Positions 1 to 8,548 of a stretch of 64,000 nt of DNA are shown in pieces (position 1 is the stretch's first letter; the number at the start of each line of letters is the position of its first letter). Source of the DNA: Luteimicrobium subarcticum (GTDB lineage: Bacteria; Actinomycetota; Actinomycetes; Actinomycetales; Cellulomonadaceae); the NCBI RefSeq assembly GCF_002798015.1, contig NZ_PGTZ01000008.1, forward strand, positions 248,001 through 312,000. Direction: 5' to 3'. The position numbers and the translations under genes were made by a program. A model generated the notes under the pieces. It did not search any database, had not been told where the DNA came from, and worked only from the letters and a program-made list of their open reading frames with translations.

Positions 1-2
1 AC

Positions 3-101
3 GAGGGCCGGGCCGTCGACGCTGACTGGTTCAAGGGCGAGTGGTCGTCGCTCGACACCTGGGCGCTGCTGCGCCTCGAGGCGCTCGGCGGCGACCGGTA
101 G
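3..101 (+). CDS. C-terminal end of an unidentified protein (partial)
   Basis: An open frame enters from the left window edge and ends at TAG 99-101. The 32 visible residues end in LRLEALGGDR, with three tryptophans and an acidic stretch before that. This is too little to assign a family. It converges on frdB with only 8 bp between the stop codons. The frame could be chance, but codon use is typical for the region and no frdC-like start is seen on the other strand here. Confidence 0.45.
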   Translation, partial: EGRAVDADWFKGEWSSLDTWALLRLEALGGDR

Positions 102-109
102 GGCGCCAG

Positions 110-871
110 TCAGCCCATCGCCTCCCGCTGGGCGTCCCGCAGCGCCTTCGCCGGGTCGACGCCCTTCGGGCACGCGCGGGTGCACGCCCCCGACTGCACG
201 CACCCCCAGATCCCGTCCTCCGTGTCGAGGACGGCGCGGCGCAGCACGTCGCCGTGGTCGCGCGGGTCGAGGTCCCAGCGGCGTGCGGCGGCGACGGCGG
301 CGGGACCGAGGAAGTCCGGCAGCAGGTCGATCTGCGGGCAGGCGGCGTAGCAGAGCATGCAGTCGATGCACTGCGCGAGGCCCCGATAGGTGTTGAGCTC
401 GGCGGGTGTCTGGCGACCCGCGCCGGTCGTCGGACCGGGCTCGTCGGACCCCGGCCCGTCCGGTGCGGCGACCAGCCACGCGCGCACGTCCGCGAGCTGC
501 CCGACGAGCCGGTCGGTGTCGACGACGAGGTCGCGCAGCACCGCGTGCCGCGCCAGGGGCGCAAGGGTGAGACCGGTCGCCCGGTAGCCCAGCACGGGCG
601 TCTCGCACGCGAGCACGGGCCGCCCGTTGACCATGACGCCGCACGACCCGCACACGCCCATCCGGCACGACCACCGGTAGGTGACGCTCGCGTCCTGCTC
701 CTTGACCGCGTCGAGCGCGTCGAGGACGGTCGTCCGCTCGGTGCACGCGACGACGTGCTCCTGTTCGTGGGGCTCACCGTCGGGCTCCTGCCGGACGACG
801 GTGACGCGCACGTCCCAGGACGGTGCGTCGTCGGCGCCGGCCACCGAGGCGTCGTCGGGTCGGGGGCTCAT
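110..871 (-). CDS. frdB: Fumarate reductase / succinate dehydrogenase iron-sulfur subunit
   Basis: 253 aa. It carries electrons between the FrdA flavin and the quinone pool through three Fe-S clusters. The N-terminal ferredoxin-type domain has CRMGVCGSCG plus a later Cys for [2Fe-2S]. The C-terminal domain has CIDCMLCYAACP and CVQSGACTRACPKG for the [4Fe-4S] and [3Fe-4S] centres. It resembles E. coli FrdB more than SdhB (the DRDHG and GPAA context is shared). The ATG at 871 overlaps the frdA stop in an ATGA junction, implying translational coupling; a longer upstream reading of 24 residues is low-complexity Arg and unlikely. No membrane-anchor genes (frdC, frdD) follow, so the anchor must be encoded elsewhere or be absent. 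Confidence 0.93.
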   Translation of the reverse strand: MSPRPDDASVAGADDAPSWDVRVTVVRQEPDGEPHEQEHVVACTERTTVLDALDAVKEQDASVTYRWSCRMGVCGSCGVMVNGRPVLACETPVLGYRATGLTLAPLARHAVLRDLVVDTDRLVGQLADVRAWLVAAPDGPGSDEPGPTTGAGRQTPAELNTYRGLAQCIDCMLCYAACPQIDLLPDFLGPAAVAAARRWDLDPRDHGDVLRRAVLDTEDGIWGCVQSGACTRACPKGVDPAKALRDAQREAMG

Positions 872-2619
872 CGCGTCCCTCCTGCGGCGGACTCCCGGAC
901 GGGTTCGGTGGCGAGCACGGGGGCGTCGGCGTGGGCGTCCCACGTCGCGAGCGTGTGCCGCGGCAGGGGGTCCGCGTCGGGGAAGTCGAGACGCTGGTGC
1001 GCCCCGCGCGACTCGGTGCGCGCGAGCGCCCCGGCGACGATCACGTGCGCGACCTGGAGCATCGCGCCCAGCTCGAGGACCTGCGCCCAGCCGGTGTTGA
1101 GCACGGTCGACGTGTCGGCGACGCGGACGTCCCGGTACCGCTCGCGCAGGTCCACGACGGCCGCGAGCGCCCGGCGCAGCCCCGCGTCGTCGCGGAAGAT
1201 CCCGACGTCCGCGTCGAGCACCCGTCCCAGCTCGGCGCGCAGGGGACCGGGCGGCTCGGTGCCGCGTCCGCGCAGCGCGAGGAGCCGGTCGGCGGTGTCG
1301 CTACCGGTCGCGAGGACGTCGTCCGCGACGTCGCCGGCGGCCTCCGAGCCGCCCCGCGCGAGGGACGTGCGCACGGCCTGCTCCCCGGACGCCCGCCCCA
1401 CCACGAGGGTCTCGACGAGCGAGTTCGAGCCGAGCCGGTTGGCGCCGTGCAGGCCCGTGGACGCGCACTCGCCGGCGGCGAACAGCCCGTCGAGCGCCGT
1501 CGCCCCGGTGACGGACGCGCGGATGCCGCCCATCGTGTAGTGCCAGGTGGGTCGGACGGGCACGGGCTCGGTCGCGACGTCGACGCCCGCGAACCGGCGC
1601 GCGAGCGACGCGACGAACGGGAGCCGGTCGTCGATCCGGGCACGGCCGAGGTGCGTCAGGTCGAGCAGCACGACCCCGCCGTCCCGCGAGGGGAGCGTCC
1701 GGCCGTCGCGCTCGGCGTGCCAGAAGGCATGGGAGAGCCGGTCGCGCGGCCCGAGCTCCATGCGCCGCGGCTCCGGCTCGCCGACGGGTGTGACGGGTCC
1801 GAGCCCGTAGTCGGTGAGATACCGCTCGCCGGCGGCGTCGAGGAGCACGCCGCCCTCGCCGCGCGCGGCCTCCGACAGGAGGATGCCGCTGCCTGGCAGC
1901 CCGGTCGGGTGCACCTGGACGAGCTCGAGGTCACGGACCGCGACGCCCGCGCGCAGCGCCATGGCGATGCCGTCGCCGGTGACGATGCCGGCGTTGGTGG
2001 ACGTCCCGAAGACGCGCGCCGCGCCGCCCGTCGCGAGCACGACGGCGGGCGCGAGGATCGCGACCGGTTCGCCTCGGTGCTGGTCGTGCGCGACGACCCC
2101 GCGCACCCGGTCGGGGGCGTCCCCGCCGGGGCGGTCCACGAGCAGGTCGAGCACGAGGTGCTCGTCGAACCGCCGCACCGCCGCGTGCTGGAGGGTCGTC
2201 TGGAACAGCGTGTGCAGCAGGTGGAACCCGGTGCGGTCGGCGGCGTACCAGGTGCGGGCGCGCGTCATCCCGCCGAACCGGCGCACCGACGGCAGCCCGT
2301 CGTCGTCCCGGCTCCACGGCATCCCCAGCCGTTCGAGCCGCGCGAGCTCACCCGGAGCCCGCTCGACGACGAACCGCACCGCCGCCTCGTCGCACAGGCC
2401 CGCGCCGCCGGCGACCGTGTCGGCGACGTGCTGCTCGAGCGAGTCGTCGTCGCGCGCGACCCCGGCGGCGCCGCCCTCGGCGGCGACCGTGTGCGAGCGC
2501 ATCGGGTACACCTTCGACACCAGGGCGACCGTGAGTCCGCGCGACACGACCTCGAGCGCGGCGCTCAGCCCCGCGGCGCCCCCGCCCACGACGACGACGT
2601 CGGACCGCTCCGTGCGCAC
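868..2619 (-). CDS. frdA: Fumarate reductase / succinate dehydrogenase flavoprotein subunit
   Basis: 583 aa, family-typical length. It interconverts fumarate and succinate at a covalently bound FAD on the cytoplasmic side of the membrane. The N-terminal dinucleotide fold VVVGGGAAGLSAA is followed by SKVYPMRSHTVAAEGG, whose His carries the FAD. HPTGLPGSGIL, the catalytic RGEGG arginine region and HYTMGGI are present. The match to E. coli FrdA runs to the C-terminal ESRGAHQRLD. The GTG start has a GAGGAGG ribosome site 8 nt upstream. It forms a two-gene operon with frdB and is divergent from the polymerase gene. Calling it fumarate reductase rather than succinate dehydrogenase rests on similarity; direction in the cell is not shown. 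Confidence 0.95.
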   Translation of the reverse strand: MRTERSDVVVVGGGAAGLSAALEVVSRGLTVALVSKVYPMRSHTVAAEGGAAGVARDDDSLEQHVADTVAGGAGLCDEAAVRFVVERAPGELARLERLGMPWSRDDDGLPSVRRFGGMTRARTWYAADRTGFHLLHTLFQTTLQHAAVRRFDEHLVLDLLVDRPGGDAPDRVRGVVAHDQHRGEPVAILAPAVVLATGGAARVFGTSTNAGIVTGDGIAMALRAGVAVRDLELVQVHPTGLPGSGILLSEAARGEGGVLLDAAGERYLTDYGLGPVTPVGEPEPRRMELGPRDRLSHAFWHAERDGRTLPSRDGGVVLLDLTHLGRARIDDRLPFVASLARRFAGVDVATEPVPVRPTWHYTMGGIRASVTGATALDGLFAAGECASTGLHGANRLGSNSLVETLVVGRASGEQAVRTSLARGGSEAAGDVADDVLATGSDTADRLLALRGRGTEPPGPLRAELGRVLDADVGIFRDDAGLRRALAAVVDLRERYRDVRVADTSTVLNTGWAQVLELGAMLQVAHVIVAGALARTESRGAHQRLDFPDADPLPRHTLATWDAHADAPVLATEPVRESAAGGTR

Positions 2620-2717
2620 GCGCGACCGCCTCCTCGGGTCGGGGTCCGGGCCGCTCCATCGTGTCCGAGGCGTCGCGTCCGCGCACGACGTGTGGGTGAC
2701 GGCAGGGACACTGAGGC

Positions 2718-4415
2718 GTGCACGTCGTCGTCGCGGAACCGGCCGTCAGCCCTGACGGTGCCGACGCAGCGGCTGTCGTCGGCCTCACGGGCGACCCCGC
2801 GGCGACCGAGCCACCGCGGTGGACCTGGGCCGACACCAACCTCTGGTACCCGGGCCTGCTCGCCGCCGGCGCCCGGGTCGCCCGGGCGCACGACCTGCGC
2901 CTCGCCCACCGCGTCCTGCGGACGTCGGCGTGGACGACGGGCACGGCGCTCGCGACGCGCGGTGCCGGCCCCTGGGACGCCCTGCCGACGCTGCCCGTGA
3001 CGGGGCGCGACACCGGCCCGTCCGACCAGCACGCGCTCTTCGAGATCGGCCCGGACGGCACGGCCGGTGCGGACGACCGCTCACCCGACGCCCCGGCGTG
3101 CCGTGCCGCGCTGCGCGACCAGCTCGCGGCCGTCGCGGCCAGCACCCGTCCGGGGCGCCTCCGGCTCCTCCTCGCCGCGGAGGCAGCGGGCGCGCTCGCC
3201 GCCGTCGAGATGCACCACGTCGGCGTCCCGTGGGACGCGGTCGTGCACGACGCCGTGCTGACCGAGAGCCTGGGCGCGCGGCCGCCGGCCGGCACCGCGC
3301 CGCCGCGCATGGCGGCGCTCGCGGACGACGTCCGCACGGCGCTCGACGCACCGAACCTCCACCTCGACTCGATGCCCGACGTGCTCCGTGCCCTGCGCCG
3401 CACCGGGCTCCCGGTGACGTCCACCCGGTCGTGGGAGCTGCGCGAGGTCGACCACCCCGCGATCGACCCGCTCCTCGCCTACAAGAAGCTGTCGCGCCTG
3501 CACAGCGCCAACGGCTGGTCGTGGCTCGAGCAGTGGGTGCACGGGCACAGGTTCCGGCCCGAGTACGTGGTGTCGGGCGTCGTGACCGGGCGGTGGGGGT
3601 CGAGCGGCGGGGGCGCGCTGCAGCTTCCGCGCCGCCTGCGCACCGCGGTCCGCGCCGACCCCGGGTGGGTGCTCGTCGTCGCGGACGCCGCCCAGCTCGA
3701 GCCGCGTGTCCTCGCCGGACTCGCCCGTGACGAGCGCATGGCGGCTGCCGGGCACGGGCAGGACCTCTACCAGGGCATGGTCGACGCGCACGTCGTCGAC
3801 TCCCGGGCGCACGGCAAGGTCGGGATGCTCGGCGCCATGTACGGGGGGACGACGGGGGCGAGCGCCGCCGTCCTGCCCCGGCTCGCGAAGGCGTTCCCGG
3901 CGTCGCTCGCGCTCGTCGAGGCGGCGGCCCGCACGGGCGAGGTCGGGGGAGTGGTCACGACGCACCTGGGCCGCACGTCGCCCCGGCCGGGCGCCGCGTG
4001 GCACGACACCCAGGCGCTCGCGCAGACGGAGGACGCCGGCGTGGACGACGAGTCCCGTGCCCGCGCCCAGACCCGCGCGTGGGGCCGGTTCACCCGGAAC
4101 TTCGTCGTCCAGGGCACCGCGGCCGAGTGGGCGCTGTGCTGGATCGCGGGCGTCCGACGCGACCTGTGGGCGTTGGGCGAGCAGCCCGGACCCGCGTCAC
4201 GCGCGCCCGAGCCGTTCGCCCGGCGGCCGCACCTCGCGTACTTCCTGCACGACGAGCTCGTGGTCCACTGCCCGGCGGCGCTCGCGGACGACGTCGCACG
4301 TCTCGTCCAGGACGCCGCGGCGGGCGCCGGGCAGCTGCTGTTCCCCGGATTCCCGGTCGACTTCCCGCTGAGCGTGGGTGCCGCGACGTCGTACGCCGAC
4401 GCGAAGGACGCATGA
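2718..4415 (+). CDS. Actinobacterial PolA-like DNA polymerase (annotated elsewhere as bifunctional 3'-5' exonuclease/DNA polymerase)
   Basis: 565 aa, a short family A polymerase relative common in Actinobacteria. The C-terminal half has motif A as VADAAQLEPRVLAGLARDE, motif B region HGKVGMLGAMYGG, and motif C as LHDELVVHCP, so both catalytic aspartates are kept. YKKLSRLHSANG resembles the PolA thumb region. The N-terminal 250 residues would be the 3'-5' exonuclease-like domain, but I cannot pick out a complete DEDD set by eye. There is no 5'-nuclease domain. The GTG start at 2718 has only a weak Shine-Dalgarno; GACACT lies 5 nt upstream, a possible leaderless arrangement. It is divergent from frdA. 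The usual PolA replicative-repair role is not proven for this family. Confidence 0.85.
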   Translation: MHVVVAEPAVSPDGADAAAVVGLTGDPAATEPPRWTWADTNLWYPGLLAAGARVARAHDLRLAHRVLRTSAWTTGTALATRGAGPWDALPTLPVTGRDTGPSDQHALFEIGPDGTAGADDRSPDAPACRAALRDQLAAVAASTRPGRLRLLLAAEAAGALAAVEMHHVGVPWDAVVHDAVLTESLGARPPAGTAPPRMAALADDVRTALDAPNLHLDSMPDVLRALRRTGLPVTSTRSWELREVDHPAIDPLLAYKKLSRLHSANGWSWLEQWVHGHRFRPEYVVSGVVTGRWGSSGGGALQLPRRLRTAVRADPGWVLVVADAAQLEPRVLAGLARDERMAAAGHGQDLYQGMVDAHVVDSRAHGKVGMLGAMYGGTTGASAAVLPRLAKAFPASLALVEAAARTGEVGGVVTTHLGRTSPRPGAAWHDTQALAQTEDAGVDDESRARAQTRAWGRFTRNFVVQGTAAEWALCWIAGVRRDLWALGEQPGPASRAPEPFARRPHLAYFLHDELVVHCPAALADDVARLVQDAAAGAGQLLFPGFPVDFPLSVGAATSYADAKDA

Positions 4416-4428
4416 CGGGCCAAACCCG

Positions 4429-4444
4429 CGGATCTCACGATCCG
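4429..4444. terminator. Small hairpin after the polymerase gene
   Basis: CGGATC, loop TCAC, GATCCG: a perfect 6-bp stem starting 14 bp after the stop at 4415 and about 100 bp upstream of the GH16 start. There is no T-run. It could be a weak terminator or an operator for the glucanase gene. A TTGACC (4454-4459), a plausible -35, follows 10 bp later. Confidence 0.35.
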
Positions 4445-4541
4445 GACGAACCGTTGACCTGGGGCAGCCGCACATCGCAGAGTCACAGGTAACGCACCAG
4501 CACGACCCCACCTCAGTCAACGAAGACCGAAGGAGCTCGTC

Positions 4542-6740
4542 ATGGCTGCGTTCTCGCGCGCCCGCACGTCATCACCCGGGGCGACCAGCGCCCCACCCGT
4601 CCCCTTCCGACGCGTCGCCGCGCTCACCGCGCTCGCGCTGCTGCTCGCCGCGGTCGTCGCGGTCGTCCCGTGGCGTCCGGCTCAGGCGGCGTCCGTCGTC
4701 CTGTCGCAGGGCGCGCCCACCACGGCGTCGTCCACGGAGAGCGATGTCGCGTTCCCGGCGAAGGCCGCCACCGACGGCGACCTCGGCACCCGGTGGGCCA
4801 GCACGGCCTCCGACCCGCAGTGGCTCGCGGTCGACCTCGGCGCCCCGAAGGCGATCACGAGCGTCCACCTGGCCTGGGAGACGGCGTACGCGTCGAAGTA
4901 CCAGGTGCAGACGTCGAACGACGGCTCCACCTGGACCACCCAGGCGACGGGGACGGCGTCGTCGTCCACCGCCCAGGACGTCGCCGTGTCCGCGACCGCA
5001 CGCTACGTGCGCCTCTCCACGACGGCCCGGGGCACCCAGTGGGGCGTCTCGCTCTGGGAGTTCCAGGTGCTCGGCCAGCAGGCGCCCGTGACGGAGACGC
5101 TGCTCTCGCAGGGCCGCACGACGACGGCGTCGTCGGTCGAGAACGGCGGCACCCCGGCGTCCGCCGCGACCGACGGCGACTCGGGCACCCGCTGGTCCAG
5201 CGCGGCGTCCGACCCGCAGTGGATCGCGGTCGACCTCGGCAGCGCGCAGGCGCTCACGCGCGTCCACCTCGTGTGGGAGACGGCGTACGCGTCGAAGTAC
5301 CAGATCCAGACGTCGAACGACGGCTCGACATGGACAACCCAGGCGACGCAGACCGCGTCGTCGGCCGCGCCGCAGGACGTCGCCCTGAACGTCACGGCCC
5401 GCTACGTCCGGCTCTACGCGACGGCGCGCGCCACGCAGTACGGCGTCTCGCTGTGGGAGCTGCAGGTGTTCGGCGCGGGCACCTCGACCCCCACGACCAC
5501 CCCGACACCCACGCCGACCCCCACCCCCACCCCGACCCCGACGAGCACGCCCACCGGCAGCACCACCCTGTTGTCGTACGCCAAGCCGGCCACCGCGTCG
5601 TCGTACCAGGACGACGCCCAGTGCTCGGGCTGCACGCCCGCCAAGGCCTTCGACGCCGACCCGGCGTCGCGCTGGGCCGTGAACGCGACCACGGGCTGGG
5701 TCGACGCCGGCTGGATCCAGGTCGACCTCGCGAAGACGGCGCACGTGTCCCAGGTCGTCCTGCAGTGGGACCCGGCGTACGCGACGGGCTACCAGGTGCA
5801 GGTCTCGGACGACGGCTCGACGTGGCGCACGATCTACACGACGACGACCGGCAAGGGCCTCACGGAGAAGCTCGCCGTCTCGGGTGACGGGCGGTACGTG
5901 CGCCTCAACCTCACGAAGCGTTCGGGCGCTTACGGCTACTCGCTGTACACGTTCGACGTGTACGGCACGGGTGGCTCGCCGGTCGCACCGCCCACGTCGA
6001 ACGTGCCCGACCCCAACTTCACGCACCTCGCGTGGAGCGACGAGTTCGACGGCGCGAAGGGCAACGGCCCGGACACGTCCAGGTGGACGGTCGACTCCGG
6101 GACCGGTCAGAACGGCGAGCAGGAGTACTACACGCCGTCCGGCAACGCGACGCTCGACGGCCAGGGCCACCTCGTCATCGAGGCCCGCAAGGAGTCGGCG
6201 GGCGGCCGGGACTACACGTCGGCGCGCCTCAACACGTCGAACAAGTACATGTTCCAGTACGGCCGCGTCGAGGCCCGGATCAAGGTCCCGGACGGCCAGG
6301 GCTACTGGCCGGCGTTCTGGATGATGGGGTCGAACTTCCTCACGGGCACGCCGTGGCCGCAGAACGGCGAGGTCGACATCATGGAGGTGCTCGGCAAGGA
6401 CACCACCACGTCGTACTCGACCCTGCACGCGCCGTCGTACAACGGCGCGGGCGGCTACGGCGGCTCGTACACGCTCCCCGACAAGAGCAAGCTGTCCGGC
6501 GGCTTCCACACGTGGGCCGCGGAGTGGGACAAGACCGGGATCCGCTACTACCTCGACAACACGCTCGTGTTCACGGCCGACAAGGCGACCGTCGAGGCGA
6601 CGCGTGGTCCGTGGATCTACGACCACCCGTTCTACGTGATCCTCAACCTGGCCGTCGGCGGCGACTGGCCCGGCAACGTGGACGCGACCACGCCGTTCCC
6701 GGCGCAGATGGTCGTCGACTACGTGCGCATCTACCGCTGA
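4542..6740 (+). CDS. Secreted GH16 family beta-glucanase with three F5/8 type C (discoidin/CBM32-like) domains
   Basis: 732 aa exported enzyme, probably an endo-beta-1,3-glucanase (laminarinase) or related GH16 hydrolase. The signal peptide has an Arg-containing n-region, hydrophobic core at about 27-43 and AQAA cleavage near residue 50. Two tandem discoidin-type domains lie at about 52-178 and 184-308, then a Thr/Pro linker at about 312-338, a third divergent domain at about 340-480, and the GH16 domain at about 490-732. The catalytic signature GEVDIME gives nucleophile E610 and acid/base E615 with D612 between. The linker and modules are typical of polysaccharide-binding enzymes. A good GAAGGAG site precedes the ATG. 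The first two binding domains are nearly identical in their second halves, which implies recent duplication. Exact substrate is unknown. Confidence 0.93.
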   Translation: MAAFSRARTSSPGATSAPPVPFRRVAALTALALLLAAVVAVVPWRPAQAASVVLSQGAPTTASSTESDVAFPAKAATDGDLGTRWASTASDPQWLAVDLGAPKAITSVHLAWETAYASKYQVQTSNDGSTWTTQATGTASSSTAQDVAVSATARYVRLSTTARGTQWGVSLWEFQVLGQQAPVTETLLSQGRTTTASSVENGGTPASAATDGDSGTRWSSAASDPQWIAVDLGSAQALTRVHLVWETAYASKYQIQTSNDGSTWTTQATQTASSAAPQDVALNVTARYVRLYATARATQYGVSLWELQVFGAGTSTPTTTPTPTPTPTPTPTPTSTPTGSTTLLSYAKPATASSYQDDAQCSGCTPAKAFDADPASRWAVNATTGWVDAGWIQVDLAKTAHVSQVVLQWDPAYATGYQVQVSDDGSTWRTIYTTTTGKGLTEKLAVSGDGRYVRLNLTKRSGAYGYSLYTFDVYGTGGSPVAPPTSNVPDPNFTHLAWSDEFDGAKGNGPDTSRWTVDSGTGQNGEQEYYTPSGNATLDGQGHLVIEARKESAGGRDYTSARLNTSNKYMFQYGRVEARIKVPDGQGYWPAFWMMGSNFLTGTPWPQNGEVDIMEVLGKDTTTSYSTLHAPSYNGAGGYGGSYTLPDKSKLSGGFHTWAAEWDKTGIRYYLDNTLVFTADKATVEATRGPWIYDHPFYVILNLAVGGDWPGNVDATTPFPAQMVVDYVRIYR
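5487..5562 (+). repeat. Thr-Pro linker repeat inside the GH16 gene
   Basis: Short tandem repeats of ACC/CCC/ACG codons encode an alternating Thr-Pro linker of roughly 22 residues between the second and third binding domains. It is a flexible interdomain linker, prone to length change by slippage. Confidence 0.85.
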
Positions 6741-6784
6741 CCCTGCTCAGCACGGACGGCGGGGACGGGGCTAGCCTGCGGGCT

Positions 6785-7717
6785 ATGAGCACCCCGTCCC
6801 CGTCGTCCGCCGGCGTCCCCGGCACCCCTGGCCCCGCCGAGGGGGCCGGTGCGCCCACGCTCGCGGACGTCGTGCGTGTCATCGAGTCCCTGTACCCGCC
6901 GTCGACGGCCGAGTCGTGGGACGCGGTGGGGCTGGTCGCCGGAGACCCGGCCGAGCCGGTCCGCAAGGTCCTCCTGGCGGTCGACCCGGTCGACACCGTG
7001 CTCGACGAGGCCGTCGAGTGGGGTGCCGACCTCGTCGTCTCCCACCACCCGCTGCTGCTCCGGCCCGTCCACTCGGTCGCAGCGACCACCTTCAAGGGCG
7101 CTCTCGTCCACCGGGCGGTCCGCACGGGCGTCGCCCTGTACGTCGCGCACACCAACGCGGACGTGGCCGCCGGGGGAGTGGCCGACGCGCTCGCCCGGGC
7201 GCTCGGGGTGGTCGAGACCGTCCCGCTGGTCCCGCTCGACACCGCGGGCAGCGACGGGACGGGCACCGGCCGCGTCGGGCGGCTCGACCCGCCCGTCACG
7301 CTCGGCGACCTCGCGGACCGGGTGGCCGCCACCCTCCCCGCGACCGCGCAGGGAGTGCGCGTCGCCGGCGCCCTCGACGCCAGGGTCGAGCGGGTCGCCG
7401 TGGTCGGCGGGTCCGGCGACGGCTTCTTCGACGACGTGCGCGCCGCGGGCGTCGACGTCTACGTCACCGCGGACCTGCGCCACCACCCCGCGTCCGAGCT
7501 GCGCGAGCGCGCCGAGCACGAGGCCCGCGCCGCCGGGCTCGGGCCCGAGGCCGCGCGCCCGTTCCTCGTGGACGTCGCGCACTTCGCGTCCGAGTGGCCG
7601 TGGCTCGACCACGCGGCCCGCGACATCGCCGCCGCGCTCGGGACCGGTACGGTGGAGCTGCGCGTGAGCACTCGCTCGACGGACCCGTGGACGGCGCGCG
7701 TGGCGTCCCCGGCCTGA
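6785..7717 (+). CDS. Nif3-like dinuclear metal centre protein
   Basis: 310 aa. Members form hexameric rings holding two metals; some have been described as GTP cyclohydrolase I type 2-like, but the true role is unsettled. Visible metal-ligand motifs are VVSHHPLLLRP, YVAHTNADVA and the C-terminal DVAHFASEWPW. The middle contains a shortened insert relative to the roughly 370-residue Gram-positive members. The ATG lies 7 nt after TAGCCT (6772-6777) with no Shine-Dalgarno, so it is probably leaderless. It is followed by the zinc-ribbon and phosphatase genes in the order seen in Mycobacterium (Rv2230c-Rv2228c). Confidence 0.9.
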   Translation: MSTPSPSSAGVPGTPGPAEGAGAPTLADVVRVIESLYPPSTAESWDAVGLVAGDPAEPVRKVLLAVDPVDTVLDEAVEWGADLVVSHHPLLLRPVHSVAATTFKGALVHRAVRTGVALYVAHTNADVAAGGVADALARALGVVETVPLVPLDTAGSDGTGTGRVGRLDPPVTLGDLADRVAATLPATAQGVRVAGALDARVERVAVVGGSGDGFFDDVRAAGVDVYVTADLRHHPASELRERAEHEARAAGLGPEAARPFLVDVAHFASEWPWLDHAARDIAAALGTGTVELRVSTRSTDPWTARVASPA

Positions 7718-7807
7718 CCGTCCGCCGGCGTCTCCGCGACCCAGAGCTCAGCACGCAGCACCCCGTACCCCGCACCCCGAGGTACCCCGCTCCCCGAAAG
7801 GACCGCC

Positions 7808-8548
7808 GTGGCGACAGCCCCCGCCTCCGACCAGCGTCGACTTCTCGACGTCCAGGCGCTCGACACCCGCCTGCTCCAGCTCGCGCACCGCCGGAAGGAG
7901 TCGCCGACGCTCGCCAAGGTCACCGAAGCGGGTGGCCGTTTCGCGGACGTGCACGGCAAGGTCGTCGAGTCCGAGACCGCGGTCGCCGACCTGCGTCGCG
8001 AGCTGACCAAGGCCGAGGGCGACGTCGAGCAGGTCCGCACGCGCGCCCAGCGCGACCAGACGCGGCTCGACTCGGGGGCGGTCAGCGCGAAGGACGCCCA
8101 GGCGCTGTCGTCCGAGCTGGAGAGCCTGGCGCGCCGGCAGAGCGCCCTCGAGGAGGTCGAGCTCGACGTCATGGAGCGCCTCGAGGCGCACGAGACCGCC
8201 CTCGGCGAGCTGCACCGCGCCGAGGCCGAGCTGGTCTCCGCGCAGCGGGAGGCCGAGGCGGCGCGTGACGCCGACTTCGCCGAGATCGACGCCGAGCGGC
8301 AGGGCGTGGCCGCGGAGCGGGCGCAGGCCGCCGACGGTCTCGACGCCGCCCTGCTCGCCCTGTACGACAAGGTCCGCGCCCAGTCGGGCGGCGTGGGCGC
8401 CGCGGCGCTGCGCGGCCGCCGCTGCGAGGGCTGCCGCATGGAGCTCAACCCGGGCGACCTGGCGCGCATCACCGGCAAGGGGCCGGACGAGATCGTGCGC
8501 TGCGAGGAGTGCGGCCGCATCCTCGTCCGCCTGCCCGACGGCGCGTGA
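7808..8548 (+). CDS. Coiled-coil protein with C-terminal C4 zinc ribbon
   Basis: 246 aa. Residues about 10-190 are rich in Glu, Arg, Ala and Leu with heptad character and should form long antiparallel helices. The C-terminus has CEGC and CEEC pairs separated by about 25 residues, a C4 zinc ribbon. This is the family of Rv2229c and of HP0958 in Helicobacter, where an RNA/flagellar chaperone role is reported; no function is established in actinobacteria. The GTG start at 7808 has AAAGGA 5 nt upstream. The stop overlaps the next gene in a GTGA junction, so the two are translationally coupled. Confidence 0.88.
   Translation: MATAPASDQRRLLDVQALDTRLLQLAHRRKESPTLAKVTEAGGRFADVHGKVVESETAVADLRRELTKAEGDVEQVRTRAQRDQTRLDSGAVSAKDAQALSSELESLARRQSALEEVELDVMERLEAHETALGELHRAEAELVSAQREAEAARDADFAEIDAERQGVAAERAQAADGLDAALLALYDKVRAQSGGVGAAALRGRRCEGCRMELNPGDLARITGKGPDEIVRCEECGRILVRLPDGA

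Noticed and set aside
5487-5562. Tandem short repeats as a CRISPR-like or satellite array
   Set aside because: Units are a codon or two long and in frame; they encode a Thr-Pro linker.
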